Both the position numbers and the translations under genes were made by a program. From Anaeroglomus sp964630775 (lineage in GTDB: Bacteria > Planctomycetota > Phycisphaerae > Sedimentisphaerales > Anaerohalosphaeraceae): a stretch of DNA of 64,000 nucleotides. Where the stretch lies: NCBI GenBank assembly GCA_964630775.1, contig CAZVYY010000011.1:1-64000 (forward strand), in the 5' to 3' direction. The notes under the pieces were generated by a model. That model made no database searches. It was given only the letters and a program-made list of their open reading frames with translations, and was not told the origin of the DNA. This document shows positions 1-6,744 of the stretch, piece by piece; position 1 is the first letter of the stretch, and the number at the start of each line of letters is the position of its first letter.

Positions 1-50
1 GAAAATGGCAAAGGCCAAAAATATCGAATTCTTATAGCGCTGTCATATTA

Positions 51-90
51 AGAAAATAAGAACCTAAGAACACAAGAACCTAAGAATTTG
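51..90. repeat. AAGAACACAAGAACCTAAG-type short repeat
   Basis: Degenerate tandem of AAGAAC/CTAAG units. A second copy lies at 428-460 on the same strand. Similar low-complexity text in the other sense (TTCCTGTATTCTTG) occurs at 41215-41263, and a further copy at about 50786-50833. All are intergenic. Confidence 0.5.
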
Positions 91-186
91 GGAAGCCGCC
101 TAAGGCGGCGGCCATTTTATAAATACACCACGGCCAAGCGGAGCTTGATCGTGCCACCCACCGCCGGGGGCGGAGACTGAGTTACT

Positions 187-210
187 CTCAAGCACGGAGG
201 CTTGAGCTAC
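187..210. repeat. Palindromic repeat CTCAAGC-N-GCTTGAGCTAC
   Basis: Inverted repeat with arms CTCAAGC and GCTTGAG. The same unit in the other orientation is at 42942-42965 (GTAGCTCAAGCCTCCGTGC then TTGAG). A related unit with changed arms (GTAGCTGAAGCTTCCAGC) is at about 996-1018, so the stem seems to be conserved while its sequence drifts. Confidence 0.55.
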
Positions 211-496
211 TTTTGGGCCGATTCGCTTATTGGGTTGTCTTTGCGTGTTATTCATTTTTTATGTGCCTCCATAGAGGGGGCGGAATTGCAGTTTTTGTTC
301 GAAAAATCGAAATTTTTCGCGGGGTGATTTGCTGTAAGTCCAGGTCGGGCAAGGAGAAGAAAATTTTCATTTTTTTGCAGAATAGCAAGATAGTGTTAGC
401 GTAATTTGTGCGATGTGGAGAAAAAGGATCTAAGAACACAAGAACTCAAGAACCGAAGAATTATTTTCGATTTTCCATTGGGGGGGGATGGGAAAA

Positions 497-560
497 ACAG
501 AACCCAGGGCGTTGCCCTGGGCTGGATTAGGCTGGCCCTTCAGGCCGGAACAAGCGGACG
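497..560. repeat. Duplicated 64-nt intergenic unit, copy 1
   Basis: Contains the hairpin CCCAGGGCGTTGCCCTGGG and ends CAGGCCGGAACAAGCGGACG. The unit recurs at 867-930 with only two mismatches seen by eye. Confidence 0.75.
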
Positions 561-656
561 ATAAAAAGGCGACCGCAGGCGAATGTACCGTTTGATGGAA
601 TAAAGACAGGTGGGCTGTTTGCGGCATACGTGGACACGAAAGGGGCGAATCGAGTA

Positions 657-688
657 AATCTGGATTCCCGCCTCCGCGGGAATGACAA
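657..688. repeat. REP-like palindrome GGATTCCCGC/GCGGGAATGAC
   Basis: Perfect or near-perfect stem GGATTCCCGC...GCGGGAATGAC. Further copies are at 28115-28140 (reverse orientation) and 53454-53480. This type of palindrome is widely dispersed in bacteria; three copies occur here, all outside genes. Confidence 0.7.
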
Positions 689-866
689 TGCGTGGCACGG
701 GGGCGGAAGGGGGAAATTTTCAATTACGATTTTCGATTTACGATTGGGGAAGGGGCTGGATTATATGGACTTTGTGGGCGGGGTGGACGGCATGGTGGGA
801 TTTGAGATTTGAAATTTCACAGGGGGAATTATGCTGCCCTTACAGGGCGATTGGGATGAGGAGGAA

Positions 867-930
867 ACAGAACCCAGGGCGTTGCCCTGGGCTGGATTAG
901 GCAGGCCTTTCAGGCCGGAACAAGCGGACG
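867..930. repeat. Duplicated 64-nt intergenic unit, copy 2
   Basis: Second copy of the unit at 497-560, same orientation, 370 nt downstream. Flanks differ, so the copied block is bounded. Confidence 0.75.
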
Positions 931-1105
931 CACAGGTCCGCGGCCAACAAAAAAGGGGAACCGCGGGTAACGGCCTGATGCGAATGGGGGGCAGCGTAGC
1001 TGAAGCTTCCAGCTTCAGAGGAGACAGAACAACGGCTGCGATAAAAATAAATATAGAAACCGAAGCAGGGATGCTTCGGCCACGTTATTGGGCCACGTTA
1101 TTCGC

Positions 1106-1133
1106 TTGACAAGGCGGAAATAGAAACTATTGT
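1106..1133 (+). promoter_or_regulatory. Probable sigma70-type promoter
   Basis: TTGACA at 1106-1111 and TATTGT at 1128-1133 with 16 bp between. The gene starting at 1178 follows, with CAGGAG as its ribosome-binding site at 1165-1170. Confidence 0.45.
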
Positions 1134-1177
1134 TAGGGGGAGAAAACAAGGGAACCTCACTAATCAGGAGTTTTGGT

Positions 1178-2134
1178 ATGGAACGACGTGATTTTATCAA
1201 GACGACGGTAGCGGCGGGATTGGCGGCGATTGGGTCACAGGCAGGTGCGGAAACAGCCGCGAAGACCCCTGCCCTCAAGCCGGTCAAGGCCGGCGGATTT
1301 AATCCCATTGCGGTATCGACGTATTCGTTCTGGCGGTTTATGCCGGACAGCAAGATGCCCATCGAGGCCTGCATTCAGTCGGCGGCGGAGCTGGGCTTTG
1401 ACGGCGTGGACGTACTGCAAATCCAGATGGAAGATAACTCCAATTCCTACCTGCAAACTCTCAAACGCACGGCACTGGTCAACGGCGTGGATTTGTGCAA
1501 CCTGAGCACGCATCAGGGATTTGTCTCGCCGGACAAGGACAAACGGCAGAAGAATATCGACCATACCATCGAGTGCATCGAGCTGGCTTACAAGCTGGGC
1601 ATCCCGTGTATGCGGGTCAACACCGGGCGGTGGGGAACGGTCGAGGATTTCGACGCCTTTATGGCCAAGCGGGGCATAGAGCCGCCGCTGGAAGGCTATA
1701 CGGACGAAGATGCTTTCCCGTGGGTGATTGAAAGTCTCGAAAAATGTCTGCCGACGGCAGAAAAATGCGGGGTTATCCTCGGTCTGGAAAACCACTGGGG
1801 ACTGGGCCGGACGCCGGAGGGCGTGCTGCGCATCAGCAAGGCCATCAATTCGCCGTGGCTGAAGACCCTGGCGGATACGGGCAATTTCCTTGAGGATCCC
1901 TATGACAAGCTGGCGATGGTGGCGTCAGATACCGTTTTAATTCAGGCCAAGACTTACTACGGCGGCGGGCTCTGGTACACGCTGGAGCTGGACTATCCGC
2001 GGATTGCCGAGATTTTCCGGAAGGTCAATTATCGCGGGTATGTGAGTCTGGAGTTTGAAGGCAAGGAAGACTGGAAGACCGCCTTACCCAAGAGCCTTCA
2101 GGTGCTGCGGGAAGCCTTCGGCAGGCGTCAGTGA
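1178..2134 (+). CDS. Tat-exported sugar phosphate isomerase/epimerase-like TIM-barrel protein
   Basis: A protein of about 318 residues that resembles the AP-endonuclease-2/xylose-isomerase-like TIM-barrel family, whose members isomerise or epimerise sugars; the substrate is unknown. The N-terminus MERRDFIKTTVAAGLAA carries a twin-arginine signal (RRDFIK) followed by an Ala-rich hydrophobic stretch, so export in folded form is likely. Barrel motifs are visible as GFDGVDVLQIQ, MRVNTGRWG, GLENHWG (probable metal-binding Glu) and LADTGNF. The start at 1178 is preferred over an in-frame start at 1130 because CAGGAG lies 8 nt upstream and the Tat motif then sits at the N-terminus. The 3' end overlaps the convergent TspO gene by 7 nt. 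Family assignment is fairly sure; function is inferred. Confidence 0.85.
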   Translation: MERRDFIKTTVAAGLAAIGSQAGAETAAKTPALKPVKAGGFNPIAVSTYSFWRFMPDSKMPIEACIQSAAELGFDGVDVLQIQMEDNSNSYLQTLKRTALVNGVDLCNLSTHQGFVSPDKDKRQKNIDHTIECIELAYKLGIPCMRVNTGRWGTVEDFDAFMAKRGIEPPLEGYTDEDAFPWVIESLEKCLPTAEKCGVILGLENHWGLGRTPEGVLRISKAINSPWLKTLADTGNFLEDPYDKLAMVASDTVLIQAKTYYGGGLWYTLELDYPRIAEIFRKVNYRGYVSLEFEGKEDWKTALPKSLQVLREAFGRRQ

Positions 2135-2613
2135 TTTAAGCTGTAAAGTGAGGCGTTTAATAGAGTTGCGAAACTGACCCACAGCAGATAAGGCCACAGC
2201 AGCATGGATGCGATAGGTCTGACTTTCCAGAATGCCCGGATGGTCAGTGCTATGGCGGCCCATAGTACGAGTATCTCGACCAGTGCCCAGCCCATGCGGT
2301 GCAGGCCGAAAAACAACGGCGACCAGAGCAGATTCAGGAATAACTGGACCGAAAATAATGCAATTGCGTTTCGCACAGGCTTATTCTGGACTTCTTTACT
2401 CCATATCAAGCCTGCTCCAATCCCCATCATCACATAGAGGATCGGCCAGACCACCCCGAAGGCCCAGGATGGGGGCATAAAGGCAGGCTTGGTCAGGGAT
2501 TGATACCAGTCACTGGTGCCGGTGCCCGAGACATAGCCGCTCAAGGCACCGCCTGCCATGCAAACCAGCACCCATACCGCTATAGGCAGGATTGTTCTGG
2601 TCCAGCTATTCAT
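2128..2613 (-). CDS. tspO: TspO/MBR family membrane protein
   Basis: About 161 residues, the usual size for TspO, an integral membrane protein that binds tetrapyrroles such as protoporphyrin IX. Five hydrophobic segments can be drawn. Family motifs are WYQSLTKPAFMPPSWAFGVVW in the first loop/helix region and WSPLFFGLHR and ALTIRAFW further on. The ATG at 2613 is chosen because it overlaps the stop codon of the upstream gene (ATGAATAG), which suggests translational coupling; an upstream in-frame start would run far into that gene. It pairs with a PNPOx-type flavin/tetrapyrrole-binding protein, which fits a shared cofactor or light/oxygen-related role, but that is inference. Confidence 0.88.
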   Translation of the reverse strand: MNSWTRTILPIAVWVLVCMAGGALSGYVSGTGTSDWYQSLTKPAFMPPSWAFGVVWPILYVMMGIGAGLIWSKEVQNKPVRNAIALFSVQLFLNLLWSPLFFGLHRMGWALVEILVLWAAIALTIRAFWKVRPIASMLLWPYLLWVSFATLLNASLYSLNH

Positions 2614-2977
2614 GGTCCCCCACCAGCGGGCGGATGTGTTCGACGGTGAAATAGACCAGGGTTGCCGCGGCCTCATCGCCGCCATGATGACTGCGCCGCA
2701 GGGCGTTAATCTTGTCGATATCTTTTTCCTCCTTGAGCATTCGCAGATAGAGGCGTTTGCCCTGATAGCCGGGGCTGTTTTCGATGAACATATAGGCCGC
2801 AGTGGGGTTGGTATCGAGGTTCTGCCGGCTCAGGCGAGGTCTCATAATAAAGGCGATAGTATTGTCATCGACCACATGCGGGGTCGCATAGAGGGCTATA
2901 TCGACGACGCCCTGTGCATCGGCTGTGGCCAGGACGCCGGTTCCTTCGTGGTCTCTAAAATAGGCTGCCAAGTTCAT
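2606..2977 (-). CDS. Pyridoxamine 5'-phosphate oxidase-like (PNPOx-like) protein
   Basis: A 123-residue split-barrel protein of the PNPOx-like family, which binds FMN, F420 or haem. Visible motifs are GTGVLATADAQGVVDIALYA at residues 12-31, AFIMRP and AAYMFIENSPGYQGKRLYL, typical of small single-domain members. The stop codon overlaps the start of tspO by 8 nt, so the two form an operon transcribed leftwards. It is divergent from cmk, with about 160 nt of shared upstream DNA. The cofactor and substrate cannot be read from the sequence. Confidence 0.8.
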   Translation of the reverse strand: MNLAAYFRDHEGTGVLATADAQGVVDIALYATPHVVDDNTIAFIMRPRLSRQNLDTNPTAAYMFIENSPGYQGKRLYLRMLKEEKDIDKINALRRSHHGGDEAAATLVYFTVEHIRPLVGDHE

Positions 2978-3137
2978 CGCAATCTCCTTGCATAAACAGA
3001 AGTCGTATTCATTGTATCCAGTTATCTGTCAAACACTACTGTGTTGGGGGGATAAAAGTTCAGACTGCCATTTACAAAACCGGTTGGGGGGCGTATGATA
3101 TGCCTCATTAACCTGAAACTTTATCTTGAATGGAACA

Positions 3138-3821
3138 ATGTCTGATAGCATGATTATCACGATTGACGGCCCGGCCGGGGTTGGCAAGAGCACGGTCGCC
3201 CGGGCGATTGCCCGGAGGCTGGGGGCGGTGTTTCTGGATACCGGGGCGATGTACCGGGCGGTGACGCTGGCGGCGGTCGAACGGGGGATAGCCCCGGCCG
3301 ACACGGAGAAGGTTCGCGGGCTGTTTGAGGTGTGCCGGTTTGAATTCCGGCCCGAGGGGGACCAGATGCGGGTGTGTATTGACGGGCAGGACAAGACCGC
3401 CGAGATCCGCGACCCGAAGATTACCGAGCAGGTCAAGTATATTGCCTCGGCGGGACCGCTGCGGGAAAAGCTGGTACAGATGCAGCGGGACTTTGCGGCG
3501 GGATGCGAGCGGATCGTGACCGAGGGACGCGACCAGGGGACAGTGGCGTTTCCGCATGCGGCGGTCAAGTTCTTCCTGACGGCAGACCCCCGGCAGCGGG
3601 CGATGCGACGGCATCTGGAACTGACAGCGGCGGGCAAGATGATTTCGCTGGAAGAGGTGTTGAGACAGCAGCAGGTGCGGGATGCCTCGGATGAGACTCG
3701 GGAGGTCGGACCGCTGAAGCCGGCGCCGGACAGTATTATGATTGACACAACGACATTAACCGTTGACCAGGTGGTTAATCAGATGGAACAGATCGCAAGG
3801 AAGATCATCGATGGCCGATAA
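3138..3821 (+). CDS. cmk: Cytidylate kinase
   Basis: About 227 residues; phosphorylates CMP and dCMP with ATP in nucleotide salvage. The P-loop GPAGVGKST lies near the N-terminus, followed by DTGAMYRAVTL (the NMP-binding region), a conserved TEGRDQGTVAFP segment and an Arg-rich lid (DPRQRAMRRH). An in-frame TTG at 3126 exists, but the ATG at 3138 is preferred. The gene overlaps plsC by 11 nt, an arrangement common for cmk and an acyltransferase in diverse bacteria. Confidence 0.93.
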   Translation: MSDSMIITIDGPAGVGKSTVARAIARRLGAVFLDTGAMYRAVTLAAVERGIAPADTEKVRGLFEVCRFEFRPEGDQMRVCIDGQDKTAEIRDPKITEQVKYIASAGPLREKLVQMQRDFAAGCERIVTEGRDQGTVAFPHAAVKFFLTADPRQRAMRRHLELTAAGKMISLEEVLRQQQVRDASDETREVGPLKPAPDSIMIDTTTLTVDQVVNQMEQIARKIIDGR

Positions 3822-4503
3822 GATTGTATTGAAAGACAGCCTCTGCAAAAAAGTATGGCATAAGCTGTGTCATTATTTTTCGGTCTGCGTGGTGGCGGTG
3901 ATGTATCGGCTGAAGGTGTATGGCAGCGAGAAGGTGCCGCGGACGGGGCCGGTGCTGATCTTGAGCAATCATCAGAGCTTCTTTGATCCGATGTTCTGTC
4001 AGAACTGGATATGGCGTCCGTTTTATTTTGTGCCGCGGGATACGCTGCTGGATATCAAATTCTGGGGGGCGGTTATCAGTACGTTATATGTCATTCCGAT
4101 TAAACGCGGGCAGGCCGATATTGCGGCGATGAAGACCATTATCGAGGTGCTCAAGCAGGATAAGGCGGTGTGTCTGTTTCCGGAAGGGACACGAACCCAT
4201 GATGGCAGGATCGGGACGATTAAGCCGGGCTTCGGGCTGATCAGCCGGCGGACCGGGGCGACGATTGTGCCGATGGTGATTGACGGGATGTACGAGGCGT
4301 GGCCCCGGACGCAGAAGTTTCCCAAATTCGGTAAAGTCCGCGTGCAGTTTGGCGACCCCATCAGCCCGGAGCATATCAAGGCCAAGTCCGATGATGAGTT
4401 CGCAGCGGAACTGACCAGCATTTTCCGGCAGATACAGGCCGAACTTCGCACGAAAGCAGGCAAGCAGCCGTTTGATTATTCCGACCAGTCTCAATCGATA
4501 TAA
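3811..4503 (+). CDS. plsC: 1-acyl-sn-glycerol-3-phosphate acyltransferase (PlsC family)
   Basis: About 230 residues. Transfers an acyl group to lysophosphatidic acid in phospholipid synthesis at the inner membrane. The catalytic HX4D motif is SNHQSFFDP, and the second family motif is FPEGTRTHDGRIG followed by KPGFG. A hydrophobic segment (FSVCVVAVMYRLKVYG) near residue 20 may anchor the protein. The start ATG at 3811 lies inside the last codons of cmk, so translation is probably coupled. The stop codon overlaps an inverted repeat that could terminate both this gene and the convergent one. Confidence 0.9.
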   Translation: MADKIVLKDSLCKKVWHKLCHYFSVCVVAVMYRLKVYGSEKVPRTGPVLILSNHQSFFDPMFCQNWIWRPFYFVPRDTLLDIKFWGAVISTLYVIPIKRGQADIAAMKTIIEVLKQDKAVCLFPEGTRTHDGRIGTIKPGFGLISRRTGATIVPMVIDGMYEAWPRTQKFPKFGKVRVQFGDPISPEHIKAKSDDEFAAELTSIFRQIQAELRTKAGKQPFDYSDQSQSI

Positions 4504-4521
4504 TCCTCCTTGATATCGATT
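4493..4521. terminator. Putative bidirectional terminator between convergent genes
   Basis: Perfect inverted repeat AATCGATAT...ATATCGATT (arms 4493-4501 and 4513-4521). It overlaps the plsC stop region and ends at the stop of the convergent gene. It is AT-rich without a long U-tract, so it is weak as a classical terminator. Confidence 0.4.
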
Positions 4522-5573
4522 TAAGCTCGGATTTTGCTTTTGTGCCGGATGCTTCGGAGCATGATGGCACCGCCGGCCAGCAGCAGCAGGGTTGTCGGTT
4601 CGGGGACGGCGGGGGCGGTTTCCGGATCGACCGGCTGGAGATTGTTCTGGGCATACTGCTGGCGGTTTTCGAGCACGACCGCCCCGCTGACGGGAGTGAC
4701 AAGCTGGTAGCGACAGGCGATGGTTTGAGCATTGTCATGTTTTGCAGTCCCGATCCCGCGAATCAGCTTATCCACCTGATCTTTGGCCCAGAGACGGATG
4801 ATATGAGATGTGACCTGGGGGACATCCTGCGGCATTGGCTGATTGGGGTCGATGGCTTCTCTGACAAAGGCAAAACCAGGCAGCGTGCCCTGCAACTGGC
4901 CGAACAGCCGCTGGACATCCGAGGCGATATCCGAGGTACGGGATACGGAATGGATGTTTCCGACGGCTTCCAATTCTTCGAGGACGCGATTCATGCCGGC
5001 GCGGACCTGCAGCTCCACCAGTTTCGGGCCGGCTGGACGACGGCTCCAGGCCTGCTGGAGGGATTCGGTCCCTTCGAAGATGTGCGGCTGGAGGGAATGA
5101 ATCCAGACGATTGCCGACTTGCCCGATGCACTGGCGATATCCCATGCGGCGGCCAGGGCGGGTACATTATCGACCCCGCCTGTGCAGGGGATGGCGCGGA
5201 TTGCATCGGCAACACGAGACAGTGTTCCGTCGGGATGGGTGGGAAATTCTTTTTGAACCATCGTATCACCCGCAATCACCAGATGCATGGGGCAGCGAGC
5301 GGGGATATCGCGGAGGGCATCGGCGAGCTGCTGTTTTGGGCCATCCGGCATGCACCCCTCTGCCGTCTCGGGCAAGCCAATCTGAGCCAGAATCTGTTTG
5401 ATTTCATCGGCGCTGACCACCGACAGGTTCCGGCAGCTCAGTTCTGCCTCGACATGGCCGCGGATGTCTTCAATCACCTCTTCGGGATTGGCGCCTGAGT
5501 TGGTCAGACGGCGACGCACCTCGGTACAGAACGCATTCCATTCCTCAACGGCTCCCGAGCTCCATCGGTTCAT
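4521..5573 (-). CDS. HAAS-like domain protein with C-terminal PEP-CTERM-like anchor
   Basis: About 350 residues, not fully recognised. Residues 1-70 resemble the HAAS helical domain that is encoded next to PadR regulators: EEWNAFCTEVRRRLTNSG, PEEVIEDIRGHVEAEL, then an ILAQIGLPETA helix. The middle has no motif I can name. The C-terminus AVPEPTTLLLLAGG plus a hydrophobic run and a basic tail (RSIRHKSKIRA) looks like a PEP-CTERM sorting signal. Oddly, no N-terminal signal peptide is present, so the tail may simply be a membrane anchor. The ATG at 5573 overlaps the stop of padR by 4 nt (ATGA), so the two are co-transcribed and translationally coupled; the open frame upstream of it is a shadow inside padR. 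Confidence 0.7.
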   Translation of the reverse strand: MNRWSSGAVEEWNAFCTEVRRRLTNSGANPEEVIEDIRGHVEAELSCRNLSVVSADEIKQILAQIGLPETAEGCMPDGPKQQLADALRDIPARCPMHLVIAGDTMVQKEFPTHPDGTLSRVADAIRAIPCTGGVDNVPALAAAWDIASASGKSAIVWIHSLQPHIFEGTESLQQAWSRRPAGPKLVELQVRAGMNRVLEELEAVGNIHSVSRTSDIASDVQRLFGQLQGTLPGFAFVREAIDPNQPMPQDVPQVTSHIIRLWAKDQVDKLIRGIGTAKHDNAQTIACRYQLVTPVSGAVVLENRQQYAQNNLQPVDPETAPAVPEPTTLLLLAGGAIMLRSIRHKSKIRA

Positions 5574-5917
5574 GGCTGATCCTTTCTGCTGCGTAACATT
5601 TGAACTCCCCTGAGAATCGTATTCATGTAGTCGTCCATCATCTCCAGCGTCGTGCGGCCTTCGGGGGTGAGGCTGTAATATTTTCGGGCAGGCCCTTCTG
5701 CCGATTCGACCAGGCGGGCGGTGACCATGCCCTGGGCACGAAGTCTGGAGAGTAATGGGTAGATTGTGCCTTCTGCAATGACCAGTCCGGGAATCTGGGC
5801 AACGGACTTGACCAGCTCGTAGGCATAGCATTCCTTGTCGGCCAGTGCGGCGAGCACGGCCAGCTCCAGAATGCCTTTTCGGGCCTGGATTGTCCAGTTA
5901 TCCAACAGGTCAGACAT
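5570..5917 (-). CDS. PadR-family transcriptional regulator
   Basis: About 115 residues. Winged-helix regulator of the PadR type: the HTH is within LELAVLAALADKECYAYEL and the wing within IYPLLSRLRAQGMVTARLVES followed by GPARKYYSLTPEGR. The C-terminal helix for dimerisation is short. The ATG at 5917 is preferred because AAAGGAACC lies just upstream; a TTG at 5932 is an alternative. A perfect palindrome directly upstream (5932-5949) is a likely operator, so the gene probably represses itself and the HAAS protein downstream. Confidence 0.88.
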   Translation of the reverse strand: MSDLLDNWTIQARKGILELAVLAALADKECYAYELVKSVAQIPGLVIAEGTIYPLLSRLRAQGMVTARLVESAEGPARKYYSLTPEGRTTLEMMDDYMNTILRGVQMLRSRKDQP

Positions 5918-5931
5918 GGCGGTTCCTTTCA

Positions 5932-5949
5932 ATACATACTACTATGTAT
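5932..5949. promoter_or_regulatory. Probable PadR operator
   Basis: Perfect inverted repeat ATACATA-CTAC-TATGTAT, 15 nt upstream of the padR start. Arm sequence and spacing resemble known PadR boxes with ATGT/ACAT half-sites. Confidence 0.6.
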
Positions 5950-6075
5950 CACAAGATAGCTTGCAATGCAATCTTTTTTTGAATTTTGAGGCACAAAATC
6001 ATTTTACGGAAATGGCCAGGCAGAACTTTAGTGCTTTTATAATAATGACATACAGCTAATGGGGCAGGTAATTAA

Positions 6076-6252
6076 GGGCTAACAAGAAAACGCCGGGCAT
6101 GTAATCTGGCTGAAAGTGGGATTGATAATAAAACTTTGCTGGAGTTAGGGGGCTGGAGCGATATAAGGGTATTAGATGAATTTTATTCTAAGGCAAGTGA
6201 TGCGAATAAAAAGAAGGCGGTGGAGGTGCTGGATCGGTTGATGGGGGAATAG
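6076..6252 (+). pseudogene. Tyrosine recombinase (integrase) C-terminal remnant
   Basis: A 58-codon open stretch without a start reads as the end of a phage-type integrase: RRACNLAESGIDNKTLLELG, then GWSDIRVLDEFYSK and a closing VEVLDRLMGE before a TAG stop. The last catalytic motif (the Tyr in EFYSK) is recognisable; the conserved R-x-x-R and upstream catalytic residues are gone. A stop codon lies immediately upstream in frame (6073-6075). This is the scar of a lost mobile element beside the PadR-porin genes. Confidence 0.6.
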
Positions 6253-6317
6253 GGAAAGAGGGTGTAAAGTAGAGATATCTGTCCAAAATGCTTTTTCATT
6301 TTCAAATCAATTTCTGC

Positions 6318-6362
6318 TTGATTAATATGAAAAAATGTCTACTATTAGAGTATGTCTAATAG
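6318..6362 (+). promoter_or_regulatory. Promoter and operator overlapping the start codon of the second padR
   Basis: TTGATT at 6318-6323 and TACTAT at 6340-6345 with 16 bp between place transcription start at or next to the ATG at 6352. A perfect inverted repeat CTATTAGA-GTATG-TCTAATAG (6342-6362) covers the -10 end and the start codon. No ribosome-binding site is visible, so a leaderless, self-repressed transcript is plausible. Confidence 0.45.
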
Positions 6363-6744
6363 AAAGAAAAAACTAGATGGCTGTATTTGTTCCGGCAAAT
6401 CCCTTGACCGGATGCTTCGTCCGGCAATCCTGACAGTCCTTTACGGTCAATCACAGGGTCTGCATGGCTATGCCATTAAGAAAAAATTGCAGATTTTCAG
6501 ATTCTTCCAGAACCAGCCTCCGGATTACACTGGACTTTATCGATTACTCAAACAAATGGAAGCAGAGGAGATACTCTCTTCAACAGAGAGCGATTCTCAG
6601 GCTGGGCCATCCAAACGACTATACCGCCTGTCAGATCGAGGGGAAAAATGCTTGTCTCGCTGGCTGGACAGTCTTACAGAGTATCAAGAGATGATAGACG
6701 ACTTTTTGGTTCATGCCAAGAAAACGGTGGAGAACAATACATGA
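6352..6744 (+). CDS. PadR-like regulator with N-terminal CxC motif
   Basis: About 130 residues. A winged helix of PadR type: LDRMLRPAILTVLYGQSQGL, then GYAIKKKLQ, LYRLLKQMEAEEIL and GPSKRLYRLSDRGEKCL. It differs from standard PadR by the N-terminal CICSGKSLDR segment, whose two cysteines (CxC) could bind a metal or sense redox state; that is inference. The stop codon overlaps the next gene by 4 nt (ATGA), so it is the first gene of a two-gene operon with the aquaglyceroporin-GTPase fusion. An inverted repeat over its own start codon suggests autoregulation. Confidence 0.82.
   Translation: MSNRKKKLDGCICSGKSLDRMLRPAILTVLYGQSQGLHGYAIKKKLQIFRFFQNQPPDYTGLYRLLKQMEAEEILSSTESDSQAGPSKRLYRLSDRGEKCLSRWLDSLTEYQEMIDDFLVHAKKTVENNT

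Larger units (their letters stand above)
1..1177. other. Repeat-rich non-coding region
   Basis: No convincing gene is visible; the open frames here are short and lack recognisable motifs. The stretch holds several unrelated repeat types listed separately: AAGAAC-type short repeats, a hairpin (CTCAAGC...GCTTGAG) at 187-206, a duplicated 64-nt unit, a REP-like palindrome and, near 1050-1100, a CCGAAGCA/TGCTTCGG hairpin followed by a directly repeated GGCCACGTTATT. It ends in the promoter of the first gene. Confidence 0.6.

Noticed and set aside
213..1109. Several open frames of 60-97 codons at the start of the window
   Set aside because: They overlap repeats and hairpins, lack ribosome-binding sites with proper starts, and show no motifs.
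4542..5498. 318-codon plus-strand frame
   Set aside because: Antisense to the HAAS-PEP protein, whose start is coupled to padR; no motif in the shadow.
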